A stretch of 64,000 bases of DNA from Hymenobacter sp. J193 (GTDB lineage Bacteria > Bacteroidota > Bacteroidia > Cytophagales > Hymenobacteraceae): contig NZ_JAJONE010000001.1 of assembly GCF_024700075.1 (NCBI RefSeq), positions 310,001 to 374,000 on the forward strand. The letters run 5' to 3'. The position numbers and the translations under genes are program-made. Below, piece by piece: positions 1-8,107 of this stretch (the stretch's first letter is position 1; each line of letters opens with the position of its first letter). The notes beneath the pieces are model-generated. The model was not told the DNA's origin, made no database searches, and worked only from the letters and a program-made list of their open reading frames with translations.

Positions 1-207
1 CGCCACGAGGTGTGCGACGGGTGGCTGCTCCAGGGCGCGTCGGTGCGGCACGCCCTGGAGCGCCTGGGTGCGGCTAACTTCGACCCGGAACTCTTTCCGC
101 AGTATGAGGCCGCTATACTGGCTGCCTTCAACCAACAGCACCCCGAGCAGCCCCCGCTGGTGCTGCGCCGCCGCAAGGGCCTGCTGGCCCGCCTGCTTTC
201 CGTATAA
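1..207 (+). CDS. C-terminal part of an unidentified protein (5' end outside window)
   Basis: The reading frame is open from the first base and stops at 207, so only the last 68 codons are visible. The peptide has no recognisable domain. It ends in a basic stretch (RRRKGLLARLLSV) that follows a Pro/Gln-rich segment, and it shows no clear membrane helix. The small membrane protein gene starts 8 bases after the stop, so the two are probably cotranscribed. The first ATG/GTG in view is unlikely to be the true start because the frame stays open to the window edge. Function unknown. Confidence 0.55.
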   Translation, partial: RHEVCDGWLLQGASVRHALERLGAANFDPELFPQYEAAILAAFNQQHPEQPPLVLRRRKGLLARLLSV

Positions 208-215
208 CCTTTCCT

Positions 216-449
216 ATGCCCGACAAACCCGACCTCCGCAAGCTCTACCACCCTACCGCCTTCAACGCCTGGCAGTTTATTGCCCTGGTAGGCGTGGTCA
301 TGAGCCTCGGTGCCCAGCTTATCCTGGCCCTGATGCACCACCCCCGCCCGGATGGCTTTCACTGGCTCTACGTATGCTGGGCCGCGCTTTTCGTGCTGGG
401 TACCATCAGCAACTTCACCAGCAAGCCCGGCGGCCACCATCACCATTAG
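216..449 (+). CDS. Small two-helix membrane protein, histidine-rich C terminus
   Basis: Seventy-seven residues starting at ATG 216. Two hydrophobic segments (about residues 19-40 and 49-64) predict an inner-membrane hairpin. The protein ends in GGHHHH, a natural histidine cluster that could bind metal. It sits between an unidentified upstream gene and a polytopic 4Fe-4S protein whose start is about 100 bases downstream, so a role near an electron-transfer complex is possible but only inferred. I do not recognise the family. Confidence 0.6.
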   Translation: MPDKPDLRKLYHPTAFNAWQFIALVGVVMSLGAQLILALMHHPRPDGFHWLYVCWAALFVLGTISNFTSKPGGHHHH

Positions 450-547
450 GCGGTTGAATGGCTTATTGCTCGCCTGAGCCCTCTGGCCCATTATGCTTCG
501 CTCTGCCTGGCATGACGTTCTGAAATAAAGCCACCCTGAGTAAACCC

Positions 548-1945
548 ATGACGACCCTCCCTATCTTCTCTGACCAACCCCTAGCTCAACCCGTTCCCGA
601 CACTTCACCGGCAGAGCGGGGCTGGCTAGCGGCTGTAGCGCTGGGGCTGCTGGCGTTGCTGGTAGCGGCAGCGGCCCCGGAAGGGCTGCGCGGGTCGGCG
701 TTCTGGCTGGGGCTGGGGGCGCTGAGTGCGGGCACGTTGGGCTGGAGCCGGTATAAGTTCGGTCAGGGCCCGGCTGGCGTGCGGCACAACAACCTGTGGG
801 CACGTGCCAGCACGTCCCGGGGCGCGGTGGCCTGGGTGACGGGCCTGGTGCTCACGGGCTTCTACGTGGTGCTGTACTGGTGGCCGCAGTACCTGGAAAA
901 CCTTATCCGTCCGCTCGATGGCCTGAGCTACGCTTTGCGCCACAAGCCGGCCGACCAGTGGTTTCTGTACGGAACCTTCTATACGCTGGCCGTGCTGCTG
1001 ATGGGCGGCCGGGCCCTGTACAAGTACCGTCACTCACCCTACCAGCGGGTGCGCACGGTATCGGTGGTGTTTTTCCAACTTGGCTTTGCCTGGCTGCTGC
1101 CGGGGCTGCTGCTGGCTCTCCAGAAGCCGGAGTTCTACTTCAGCTACTTCTGGCCCCTTAAGTACGACTACCTCTTCCCCGGCACCGTGGACTACCTCGT
1201 GCGCGACGGGCAGGCCCTGGGCGTGTTTATGGTGTTCTGGGGCGCGGTGATGTCACTGGTAGCCACGCCCGTACTCACGTACTTCTTCGGCAAGCGCTGG
1301 TACTGCTCCTGGGTGTGCGGCTGCGGGGGCCTGGCCGAAACCGCCGGCGACCCGTACCGTCACCTCTCCGACAAAAGCCGGGCGGCCTGGCGCTGGGAAG
1401 TGCGCCTTATCTACCCCATTCTGGGCTTTATCCTGCTGGTGACGGCGCTGCTGTGGCTGGGCGCGGCGGGTGTGCTGCCGGGTTGGTTCACTACTCCGCA
1501 CAGCTCGGGGCTGCCGCTGGTGGACGGGCTGAGCCCGGTGGAGGGCCTAAGCAAAGTCTACGGGTTCTTTATCGGCTCTATCTTCTCGGGTGTTATCGGG
1601 GTGGGCTTCTACCCTATCCTAGGCAACCGGGTGTGGTGCCGCTTCGGCTGCCCAATGGCGGCCTACCTGGGGCTGCTGCAGAAGCACTTTTCCCGCTTCC
1701 GGATCAGCACCAACGGCGGGCAGTGCATCAGCTGCGGCAACTGCTCCAACGTGTGCGAAATGGGCATCGACGTAAAGCAGTACGCCCAGCGCGGGGAGCC
1801 CATCATCCGGGCCGCGTGCGTGGGCTGCGGCCTGTGCAGCACGGCCTGCCCCCGCGGCGTGCTCAACCTGGAAAACGGCCCGCGTGATGGGCGGTACCAA
1901 GCCTCGCCGTTGATTTCGGCGGAAAGCCTGCGGATATTGGGGTAG
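548..1945 (+). CDS. Membrane-bound polyferredoxin, NapH/NosR-like 4Fe-4S protein
   Basis: A 465-residue protein with about seven or eight predicted membrane helices in its first 370 residues. It has the paired cysteine motifs of the NapH/NosR/CcoG-type membrane ferredoxins: WYCSWVCGCGG between helices and RVWCRFGCPMAA after the last helix. Two classical 4Fe-4S motifs follow near the C terminus (CISCGNCSNVCEMG and CVGCGLCSTACPRG). Such proteins move electrons between the quinone pool or cytosolic donors and a membrane or periplasmic acceptor. No nap, nos or cco gene is visible nearby, so the partner is unknown. The start ATG 548 has no Shine-Dalgarno sequence, as is usual here. Confidence 0.82.
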   Translation: MTTLPIFSDQPLAQPVPDTSPAERGWLAAVALGLLALLVAAAAPEGLRGSAFWLGLGALSAGTLGWSRYKFGQGPAGVRHNNLWARASTSRGAVAWVTGLVLTGFYVVLYWWPQYLENLIRPLDGLSYALRHKPADQWFLYGTFYTLAVLLMGGRALYKYRHSPYQRVRTVSVVFFQLGFAWLLPGLLLALQKPEFYFSYFWPLKYDYLFPGTVDYLVRDGQALGVFMVFWGAVMSLVATPVLTYFFGKRWYCSWVCGCGGLAETAGDPYRHLSDKSRAAWRWEVRLIYPILGFILLVTALLWLGAAGVLPGWFTTPHSSGLPLVDGLSPVEGLSKVYGFFIGSIFSGVIGVGFYPILGNRVWCRFGCPMAAYLGLLQKHFSRFRISTNGGQCISCGNCSNVCEMGIDVKQYAQRGEPIIRAACVGCGLCSTACPRGVLNLENGPRDGRYQASPLISAESLRILG

Positions 1946-2062
1946 TTAAGAAACAGCTACTTATTCAAGCAGACAAACATTATGATCAAGCCTTCACAGT
2001 ACATTTTATAAATCAGCGACTCTGAAGAGAGGTGAGTTTGTACTTATAGGGCCTGTTATAGC

Positions 2063-2518
2063 TTACTTCTGCCATTGCACGAAAACATGGTTCTCGCCGG
2101 CAAGCTCTTCATTGATAATGCCAGCAATAATTGACCAGTCACCACCTGCCAATCCTGCTCCAATTGCAGGATACCCGATACGCTTACCTGCATAGTCTTG
2201 CTTGATTAACCGAAATATCTGCCGAATGGCGTCATAGTTCGCATTAATACCCGTGCCTCGCCACTGATATTGAGTATAGGCATTGATGATTACCAGATAT
2301 TTATCGTTGACCTTCACCTGAGCAGCAGAGTAAGTACCAAGTTTGGTTTCGTCGCCCGAATTAGTTGCCAAGTCGGCTTGATACGCAACGGGGAACACCT
2401 GCTTGATTGTCTTTGCAATACCTGCCCCCATTGTGCAAAAGCAGTTACAGCCATGTACAATCACATCAAATTCTCCGGCGCAGGCTTTCTGAATCAAATC
2501 CCCTTTCACGGTCTGCAT
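2063..2518 (-). CDS. Macro-domain protein (ADP-ribose-binding/hydrolase family)
   Basis: A 151-residue single-domain protein. The N-terminal strand MQTVKGDLI, followed by VIVHGCNCFCTMGAGIA, matches the ADP-ribose-binding loop of macro domains. The second loop is YPAIGAGLAGGDW. The TARG1/Poa1-like and phage-type macro domains with this layout remove ADP-ribose from protein or nucleic acid, or process ADP-ribose-1''-phosphate. The gene is clearly richer in A+T than its neighbours and lies directly against an insertion sequence whose left end is about 100 bases from its start, which suggests horizontal transfer. No DarT-type toxin is visible beside it. Family call is firm; substrate is unknown. 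Confidence 0.85.
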   Translation of the reverse strand: MQTVKGDLIQKACAGEFDVIVHGCNCFCTMGAGIAKTIKQVFPVAYQADLATNSGDETKLGTYSAAQVKVNDKYLVIINAYTQYQWRGTGINANYDAIRQIFRLIKQDYAGKRIGYPAIGAGLAGGDWSIIAGIINEELAGENHVFVQWQK

Positions 2519-2617
2519 AATCTAGGCTCTAGAATCTACTGTTCTGTTGTCAAGATAGATACTTGCAGGAAAAACCAGCTACATATGCGGATAATACAAT
2601 GGCATCTCACTCCACTA

Positions 2618-3481
2618 TAAGAGCGTGTTTGGGAATTGGGTAGGGCAGTAAACAGAAACGAGTCAGTAAGTTGCCGGGGGAGTTCCAAGGCTCCTTCCTG
2701 CTTATGGTTGAGTGCTATCAACCCCTTACTGACTCGCAGTGGCAAGTTATTGAGTTGCTACTGCCCGTGCACCGGCGACGGCGCTTGTGCTTGCGCCACG
2801 TGTTCAACGCCTTGCTCTATGTGTGCCGCACGGGCTGCCAATGGCGGGCACTGCCACGCCAGTTTCCGCCCTGGACAGCGGTCTACTATTACTTCTACCG
2901 CTGGCAACGTCTGGGCCTGTGGCAGCAGCTCAACACGGTCGTCAACGCCCTGGATCGGGTCGCGCACGGCCGCGAACCCACCCCGGCGCTGGCCTGCGTG
3001 GACAGCCAGAGCGTGAAGCTGGCCCCGCGCATTTACGAACACCGCGGCCTGGACGCACATAAGCTCATCAACGGCCGCAAACGCCAAGTTCTAGTCGATT
3101 CTGGCGGACGCATCTGGGCTGCGCATGTACACGCGGCCCACCGCCATGACAGTACCGGGGCTTTGGCCCTGTTGCCGCACCGCCCCTGGTGGGCGCGGCG
3201 CCTGCAGCGGGTGCTCACCGATGCCGCCTACCGCGGGCGCTTTGCGCGCCATCTGCTGAGCTTAGGCCTGGTCCAGCAGATCAGTAGTCGGCCGCCCACG
3301 CAGCGCGGCTTCGTGCCACTGGCCCGGCGCTGGGTCGTCGAGCGCACCTTCGCCTGGCTGGCCTGCTTTCGCCGGGTCGTCGTCGATTACGAATTTACCC
3401 CCGCTAGCCATGTCACTTGGTTACTGCTAGCCAACATCACCATGGCGCTCAATCGGGCTTGAATTCCCAAACACGCTCTAA
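2618..3481 (+). mobile_element. Complete IS5-family (IS1031/IS427-like) insertion sequence with 3-bp target duplication
   Basis: The element spans 2621-3478 (858 bp). Its ends are perfect 17-bp inverted repeats beginning GAGCGTGTTTGGGAATT. Both ends are flanked by TAA (2618-2620 and 3479-3481), a 3-bp duplication of the 5'-TNA type known for the IS1031 group of IS5. One transposase gene fills the element. Intact ends and an intact duplication indicate a recent or still active insertion. Confidence 0.9.
2704..3462 (+). CDS. IS5-family DDE transposase
   Basis: About 252 residues in a single frame. It opens with the family-typical YQPLTDSQWQVIELLLP (DUF4096-like N-terminal domain). The DDE residues are visible: Asp in ACVDSQSVK, Asp in VLTDAAYRG and Glu in RRWVVERTFAW. 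The ATG at 2704 is preferred because it leaves the usual short N terminus; an in-frame TTG at 2671 would add 11 residues. No programmed frameshift is needed. The gene lies between the inverted repeats of the element at 2621-3478 and looks intact. Confidence 0.9.
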   Translation: MVECYQPLTDSQWQVIELLLPVHRRRRLCLRHVFNALLYVCRTGCQWRALPRQFPPWTAVYYYFYRWQRLGLWQQLNTVVNALDRVAHGREPTPALACVDSQSVKLAPRIYEHRGLDAHKLINGRKRQVLVDSGGRIWAAHVHAAHRHDSTGALALLPHRPWWARRLQRVLTDAAYRGRFARHLLSLGLVQQISSRPPTQRGFVPLARRWVVERTFAWLACFRRVVVDYEFTPASHVTWLLLANITMALNRA

Positions 3482-3515
3482 CGCTCGTCACTGCTTTTCT
3501 ACAATCACAATTAAC

Positions 3516-4517
3516 TCACTCCCGCAAAAACGCCCGTAGCGCGGCCTGAAACTTAGCCAGCGCCTCCAGGTGCGGGATGTGACCCACGCCCGGCAGCGGT
3601 ACCAGCTTGGCGCGTTTGATCCGCGAGGCGGTGCGGCGGCCCAGCTCGGGGTATTGGCCCATAGCAGCCAGCGTTTTGGGGTCTTTGATGAGGCCTTTGC
3701 CCACCACCGTGCGGTCGTCCTGCCCGATGATGAGCAGCGTGGGCACCTGCACCCAACTGAACTCGTAGCTCACCGGCTGCTGGTAGATCATGTCGAAGGT
3801 GAGGGCATTGGCGCGGGCCACCTGCGGAAAATCGGGGTGGCGGGTCTGGGCGGCCAGGGGCAGCAGCCACTCGTCGTGGGCCTGGGGGTAGCCGTGGGGA
3901 TAGTAGGTAGCGTGGTACTTGCGGATGCTGGCCTCGATGCTTTTCAGCTCGGTAGCTTCGGCCTGGGCAATGGTCTGGTAGGGCACGCCCACGCGGTAGT
4001 CTTCCAGCCCGATTGGGTTTTCGAGCACCAGCTTCTCGGTGGCTTCTGGGTACAGGAGGGCAAAGCGCGTAGCCAGCATCCCGCCCATACTGTGCCCCAC
4101 CACCACGGCCCGCCGCACGCCCAGCGTATCGAGCAGGCGGCGGGTATTCTGGGCCAGCTGGTGGAAAGAGTAGTGAAGGTCCGGCTTATCGGACTTGCCA
4201 AAGCCTACCTGATCGGGCACCACCACCCGGAAGCCGGCCGCCGTCAAAGCCTTGATGGTTTCGCGCCAGTACGCCCCGAAGAAGTTCTTCCCGTGCAGCA
4301 GCACCACTGTGCGGCCATTGGCCTGCGCGGTGGCAGCCACGTCCATGTAGGCCATGCGCACGGCCTTCCCTTCCAGCTTCAGCGGCAGGTAGCGCACCGG
4401 AAAAGGGTACGCGTAGCCATCCAGCGTGGCGTTGAGCGCGGCGGGCGTAGCGGCAGTTTGAGCCAAGGAAGCCAGCACTAGCAGGCTGCAGAGCAAAGTC
4501 AAAAAGAAACGAATCAT
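3516..4517 (-). CDS. Exported alpha/beta-hydrolase
   Basis: A 333-residue protein whose start at ATG 4517 gives a classic signal peptide (MIRFFLTLLCSLLVLASLAQ). An upstream in-frame ATG at 4544 would add nine residues. The alpha/beta-hydrolase fold is shown by the oxyanion region VVLLHGKNF, the nucleophile elbow GHSMGG, the acid in IIGQDDRT and the catalytic His in GVGHIPHLEA. The nearest relatives by motif are esterases and epoxide- or haloalkane-dehalogenase-like enzymes acting in the periplasm. Substrate cannot be inferred. It is transcribed toward the IS element and appears to be a single-gene unit. Confidence 0.82.
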   Translation of the reverse strand: MIRFFLTLLCSLLVLASLAQTAATPAALNATLDGYAYPFPVRYLPLKLEGKAVRMAYMDVAATAQANGRTVVLLHGKNFFGAYWRETIKALTAAGFRVVVPDQVGFGKSDKPDLHYSFHQLAQNTRRLLDTLGVRRAVVVGHSMGGMLATRFALLYPEATEKLVLENPIGLEDYRVGVPYQTIAQAEATELKSIEASIRKYHATYYPHGYPQAHDEWLLPLAAQTRHPDFPQVARANALTFDMIYQQPVSYEFSWVQVPTLLIIGQDDRTVVGKGLIKDPKTLAAMGQYPELGRRTASRIKRAKLVPLPGVGHIPHLEALAKFQAALRAFLRE

Positions 4518-4583
4518 GCGCGGCCAAAGCTTTGGTATAGCCATTCCGTACGCAGATTTCCTGCAAAAGTCCGCGCCGGGGCC

Positions 4584-5135
4584 TTAAGCTGGGCGCTGTT
4601 GCTTGAGGAGCAGCTCAATCGTGCGGGTATCCTCGTCGCTCCAGACGACGTTGCGCACGGAGTCGAGGTCGAGCACCGTGTGGCCATCGGCTTCCCCATA
4701 CTGGGTGTAGACTTCCACCAGCAGCTCGTCCTCCGTCACCCGCGTGATGTAGCCATACAGGTCATTGTCGGTCATAGTTTCGAGCAGTACCAACTGACGC
4801 ACTTCCTGGGCACGCTGTAGCAGCGCCGGGATGGTGAGGTACTGCTGGTCCAGCCCTTCGGGAGCCGCCGCCACGCCGTAGACCACTTCGGGGTTGTGCT
4901 CCTTGAACTCGATAAGGCGCACGTACTTGTCGTCGAAATGCACCTGCGTTACCTCACTGAGGCTGATCGAGCGTACGCCCGTGAGCAAACCCTGACGCGT
5001 GATAGCACGCAGCACCAGCAGCTCAGGGTTGAAGCTCAGCACGTAGCCCAGAAACATGCCCCCGCCTGTTTGCAGGGCCACAATGCGGCGGCTGCGTTGC
5101 GCGCGTTGCAGCAAATCGGTTAATAAAGCGCCCAT
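4584..5135 (-). CDS. Hypothetical cytoplasmic protein with two related beta-rich halves
   Basis: The ATG at 5135 gives 183 residues; an upstream TTG would add two. I do not recognise the family. The two halves look alike. Each has a helix ending in a block such as RRIVALQTGGGMFLGYVLSFNPELLVLRA or RQLVLLETMTDNDLYGYITRVTEDELLVEV, followed by a small strand-rich stretch reminiscent of Sm-like or PRC-like barrels. There is no signal peptide or membrane helix. A TATCTTTG promoter box lies upstream at 5188-5195. Homology between the halves is my inference. Confidence 0.6.
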   Translation of the reverse strand: MGALLTDLLQRAQRSRRIVALQTGGGMFLGYVLSFNPELLVLRAITRQGLLTGVRSISLSEVTQVHFDDKYVRLIEFKEHNPEVVYGVAAAPEGLDQQYLTIPALLQRAQEVRQLVLLETMTDNDLYGYITRVTEDELLVEVYTQYGEADGHTVLDLDSVRNVVWSDEDTRTIELLLKQQRPA

Positions 5136-5163
5136 CCCCAATAAGATCCGTAGAAATATCTAG

Positions 5164-5182
5164 CCCCGGAGTGGTTCCGGGG
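5164..5182 (-). terminator. Stable hairpin between bcp and the 5135 gene
   Basis: CCCCGGA at 5164-5170 pairs with TCCGGGG at 5176-5182 around a 5-base loop. No long T-run follows. It could end bcp transcription or structure the leader of the downstream gene, whose promoter box overlaps this gap. Confidence 0.45.
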
Positions 5183-5187
5183 CCGGG

Positions 5188-5195
5188 CAAAGATA
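5188..5195 (-). promoter_or_regulatory. Bacteroidota -7 promoter box (TATCTTTG)
   Basis: On the minus strand this reads TATCTTTG, an exact TAnnTTTG match, 53 bases upstream of the 5135 start. No clear -33 TTG is seen. Confidence 0.45.
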
Positions 5196-5211
5196 TAGGC
5201 CGCCAGTGAGT

Positions 5212-5670
5212 TTAGGCCCCTTGCAGCTCCTGCAGCACGCGCTTGGCTTCGCTTACGTGGTCGGTGGCGCGGTTCATGGAGTTGAATATGTACTGAACTA
5301 CGCCTTCCTTGTCAATCACGAAGGTGACGCGGCCGGGCAGGATGCCCAGCAGGGCGCGGGGCACCTCGTAGAGCTTGCGCACCCGGCCGCCCTCGTCGGC
5401 CAGCAGCGGGAAGGGCAGACGGTGCTTTTCGGTGAACTTCTGGTGCGAGGCCTCGGAGTCGGAGCTGATGCCCACTACCTCGGCGCCCAGGTCCTGAAAA
5501 TCCTGGTACTGGTCGCGAAACGAGCAGGCCTGCGCTGTGCAGCCGGGCGTGTCGTCTTTGGGGTAAAAGTACAGCACTACAGCGCGGCCGCGCTGCTCCT
5601 GCAGACGGAAAGTAACGCCGGCGGTGGTTTTCAAGGTGAAGTCGGGAGCGGGCTGGCCTACGTTGAGCAT
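5212..5670 (-). CDS. bcp: Thioredoxin-dependent peroxiredoxin, Bcp/PrxQ family
   Basis: A 152-residue protein of normal family length. The peroxidatic cysteine lies in YPKDDTPGCTAQACSFRD, with the resolving cysteine five residues later (C-x4-C), as in the PrxQ/Bcp type. AhpC/TSA fold hallmarks include GQPAPDFTL at the N terminus and RVTFVIDKEGVV. It reduces hydrogen peroxide and organic or lipid hydroperoxides using thioredoxin in the cytoplasm. The start is ATG 5670. A divergent glycosyltransferase gene begins about 110 bases away. Confidence 0.93.
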   Translation of the reverse strand: MLNVGQPAPDFTLKTTAGVTFRLQEQRGRAVVLYFYPKDDTPGCTAQACSFRDQYQDFQDLGAEVVGISSDSEASHQKFTEKHRLPFPLLADEGGRVRKLYEVPRALLGILPGRVTFVIDKEGVVQYIFNSMNRATDHVSEAKRVLQELQGA

Positions 5671-5781
5671 AGTACTGGTGAAGGAAAGTATTGGGAGAAT
5701 CTGCTTTCAACCCTCCGGCCCGCGAAAGGTTGCGCATAGTCCTGCATCTTTACAGCTTCACTGGTTTTCCGTTCCGCCCGC

Positions 5782-6480
5782 ATGGCCGTTATCGACGTCA
5801 TCATTCCCGCCTACAACGAGCAGCAGTCCATTGCCCGGGTGCTGGCCGAAATTCCGGCCGGGCTGGTGCGCGAGGTAGTGGTGGTGGATAACAACTCCAC
5901 CGACGACACCGGGGCCGTGGCCCAAGCCGCCGGGGCCACCGTGGTGCGGGAAGCGCGCACCGGCTACGGCTTTGCCTGCCTGGCCGGCATGGCCCACTGC
6001 TTTGCCCGCCCGGTGGCGGAGCAGGCCGACGTCATCGTGTTCGTGGATGGTGACTACTCCGACTATCCCGAGGAAATGCCCCGGCTGGTGGCGCCCATTC
6101 TGCGCGGCGAGGCCGATCTGGTGATTGGCTCCCGGGCCCTGGGCCAGCGCGAAGCCGGCTCGATGCTGCCCCAGCAGATCTTCGGCAACTGGCTGGCCAC
6201 GTCCCTGCTGCGCCGCCTCTACGGGGCCCGGTTCACCGACCTAGGGCCGTTCCGGGCAATCCGCCGGGAGGCGCTGCAACGTATCGGGATGCAGGATCAG
6301 ACCTACGGCTGGACGGTGGAAATGCAGCTGAAGGCCGCCCGCCTGGGTCTGCGCAGCACCGAGGTGCCGGTGCGTTACCGGCGCCGCATCGGCACCAGCA
6401 AGGTGTCGGGCACGGTGAAGGGCACGCTGGGCGCGGGCTACAAAATCCTCTGGACCATCTTCCGCTACTGGCGTAGTTGA
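5782..6480 (+). CDS. Family 2 glycosyltransferase, polyprenyl-phosphate sugar synthase-like
   Basis: A 232-residue GT-A enzyme. DVIIPAYNE starts the nucleotide-binding fold, VVDNNSTDDT is the first acidic motif and VFVDGDYSD holds the metal-binding DxD. RTGYGFACLAG and the basic tail YRRRIGTSKVSGT match the DPM1-like subgroup, which transfers a sugar from a nucleotide donor to a polyprenyl phosphate. It lacks C-terminal membrane helices, so it should act at the inner face of the membrane. It precedes two further glycosyltransferases on the same strand and probably supplies lipid-linked sugar to the GT-C enzyme at 8104. Confidence 0.85.
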   Translation: MAVIDVIIPAYNEQQSIARVLAEIPAGLVREVVVVDNNSTDDTGAVAQAAGATVVREARTGYGFACLAGMAHCFARPVAEQADVIVFVDGDYSDYPEEMPRLVAPILRGEADLVIGSRALGQREAGSMLPQQIFGNWLATSLLRRLYGARFTDLGPFRAIRREALQRIGMQDQTYGWTVEMQLKAARLGLRSTEVPVRYRRRIGTSKVSGTVKGTLGAGYKILWTIFRYWRS

Positions 6481-6643
6481 GGCTCTCGAAGCGCGGCTGG
6501 TCTGAGCTTCGCAAAGGCTGCGCTCTGCTGCAAACCTGCTGATCTATCCATTTACCCAATCAATTCTTACCATCTGACTTTAAATCATCTATGAGTTCAA
6601 TTACAATACCGGCAACCGCCTTTTAAACTGCCTGCTCTACCGA

Positions 6644-8107
6644 ATGGAAATTGCTTTGGTGATACTGTATGGCGCGTGCCTGCTCTTCATGCTGGGCTTC
6701 AGCCTCTCGCAGTTTCACCTTACCCGGCTGGCTCGCCGGGCCTACCGCGCCGGCCTTCCTCCTGAGCCCGCTACGCCTGCCCGGTGGCCCCGCGTAACGG
6801 TGCAGCTGCCCGTCTACAACGAGCTGTACGTGGTGGAGCGCCTCATCGACGCGGCGGCGGCCTTCGACTACCCGGCCGACCGCCTGCACCTGCAGGTGCT
6901 GGACGATGGCACCGACGAATCGGTGGCGGTGGCGGCGGCCCGCGTGGCCCACTACCACGCCCAGGGCCTGCGCATCGACCACGTGCGGCGCCCCAGTCGG
7001 GCCGGCTACAAGGCCGGGGCCCTGGCTTACGGCCTCACCCTCACCGACGGCGAGTTCATAGCCATCTTCGACGCCGACTTCGTGCCCGCACCGGATTTTC
7101 TGAAGCGCATTATCCCCTATTTCGCCCAGCCCAAAGTAGGCGTGGTGCAAACCCGCTGGGGACACCTCAACGAAGGCTTTTCCCTGCTGACCGGGCTGCA
7201 GGCGTTTGCCCTGAACGCCCATTTTCTGGTGGAGCAGGTGGGCCGCGCAGCCGGCGGGCACTTTCTCAACTTCAACGGCACCGGGGGCGTGTGGCGCCGT
7301 ACCTGCATTGAGGATGCGGGCGGCTGGCAGCCGGACACACTCACCGAAGACCTGGATCTGAGCTACCGCGCCCAGCTGCGCAACTGGCGCATCGAGTACC
7401 TGCCCCAGGTGGTGGCCCCCGCCGAGCTGCCCGCCGCCATGGACGCTGTGAAGTCGCAGCAGTTTCGCTGGAACAAGGGTGCCGCCGAAACCGCTCGTAA
7501 GCACCTGGCCCGGGTATGGCGCTCCGATGCCTCGATTAGCACGCGGCTGCACGCCACCTTTCACCTGCTGAACAGCAGCGTATTTACGGTGATTCTGCTC
7601 ATGGCTTTATTGAGCGTGCCGCTGGTGTTCATCAAGCACCGTACGCCCGCGCTACAGCCCGTGTTCAACCTGGCCTCGGTGTTCCTGCTCACGCTGCTGC
7701 CGCTGGCGTACTACTACTACACGGCCTGGCAGCGCACCCCGGGACGAGTTGGCCGCGGGAGCTTCGCGGGGAGGTTCCTCCTGTTCCTGGCTGTTTCAAT
7801 GGGCTTTTCTTTGCACAATGCGCAGGCGGTGCTGCTGGGGCTGCTGGGGCGGCAGTCGGCCTTTATCCGCACGCCCAAGTTGGGCGCGGTAAACGCCGAG
7901 GACGGCTGGCTGCGGCGCCGCTACCGCACCGGCTCCCTCGATGCCCTCACCTGGCTGGAAGGCTTGCTGGCCGGGTACTTTCTGTTTGGGCTGGGCGCGG
8001 GCGCGTATCTGCGGGAGTTCGGGCTGCTGCCGTTTCACTTGCTGCTGGCGGTGGGCTTCGGGCTGGTATTCGGGTACTCGGTGCAGCACAACCGCCGCCC
8101 CATATGA
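6644..8107 (+). CDS. Processive family 2 glycosyltransferase, CslA/cellulose-synthase-like
   Basis: A 487-residue membrane enzyme with an N-terminal helix, a cytosolic GT-A domain and about four C-terminal helices (roughly residues 305-485). All processive GT2 motifs are present: VLDDGTDES, FDADFVP, TEDLDLSYRAQ and the QQFRWNKG (QxxRW) motif. The pattern is closest to the plant CslA and bacterial beta-glucan or mannan synthase group, which polymerises while exporting. Its stop overlaps the start of the next gene by four bases (ATGA), so the two are translationally coupled. The polymer made is unknown. Confidence 0.85.
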   Translation: MEIALVILYGACLLFMLGFSLSQFHLTRLARRAYRAGLPPEPATPARWPRVTVQLPVYNELYVVERLIDAAAAFDYPADRLHLQVLDDGTDESVAVAAARVAHYHAQGLRIDHVRRPSRAGYKAGALAYGLTLTDGEFIAIFDADFVPAPDFLKRIIPYFAQPKVGVVQTRWGHLNEGFSLLTGLQAFALNAHFLVEQVGRAAGGHFLNFNGTGGVWRRTCIEDAGGWQPDTLTEDLDLSYRAQLRNWRIEYLPQVVAPAELPAAMDAVKSQQFRWNKGAAETARKHLARVWRSDASISTRLHATFHLLNSSVFTVILLMALLSVPLVFIKHRTPALQPVFNLASVFLLTLLPLAYYYYTAWQRTPGRVGRGSFAGRFLLFLAVSMGFSLHNAQAVLLGLLGRQSAFIRTPKLGAVNAEDGWLRRRYRTGSLDALTWLEGLLAGYFLFGLGAGAYLREFGLLPFHLLLAVGFGLVFGYSVQHNRRPI

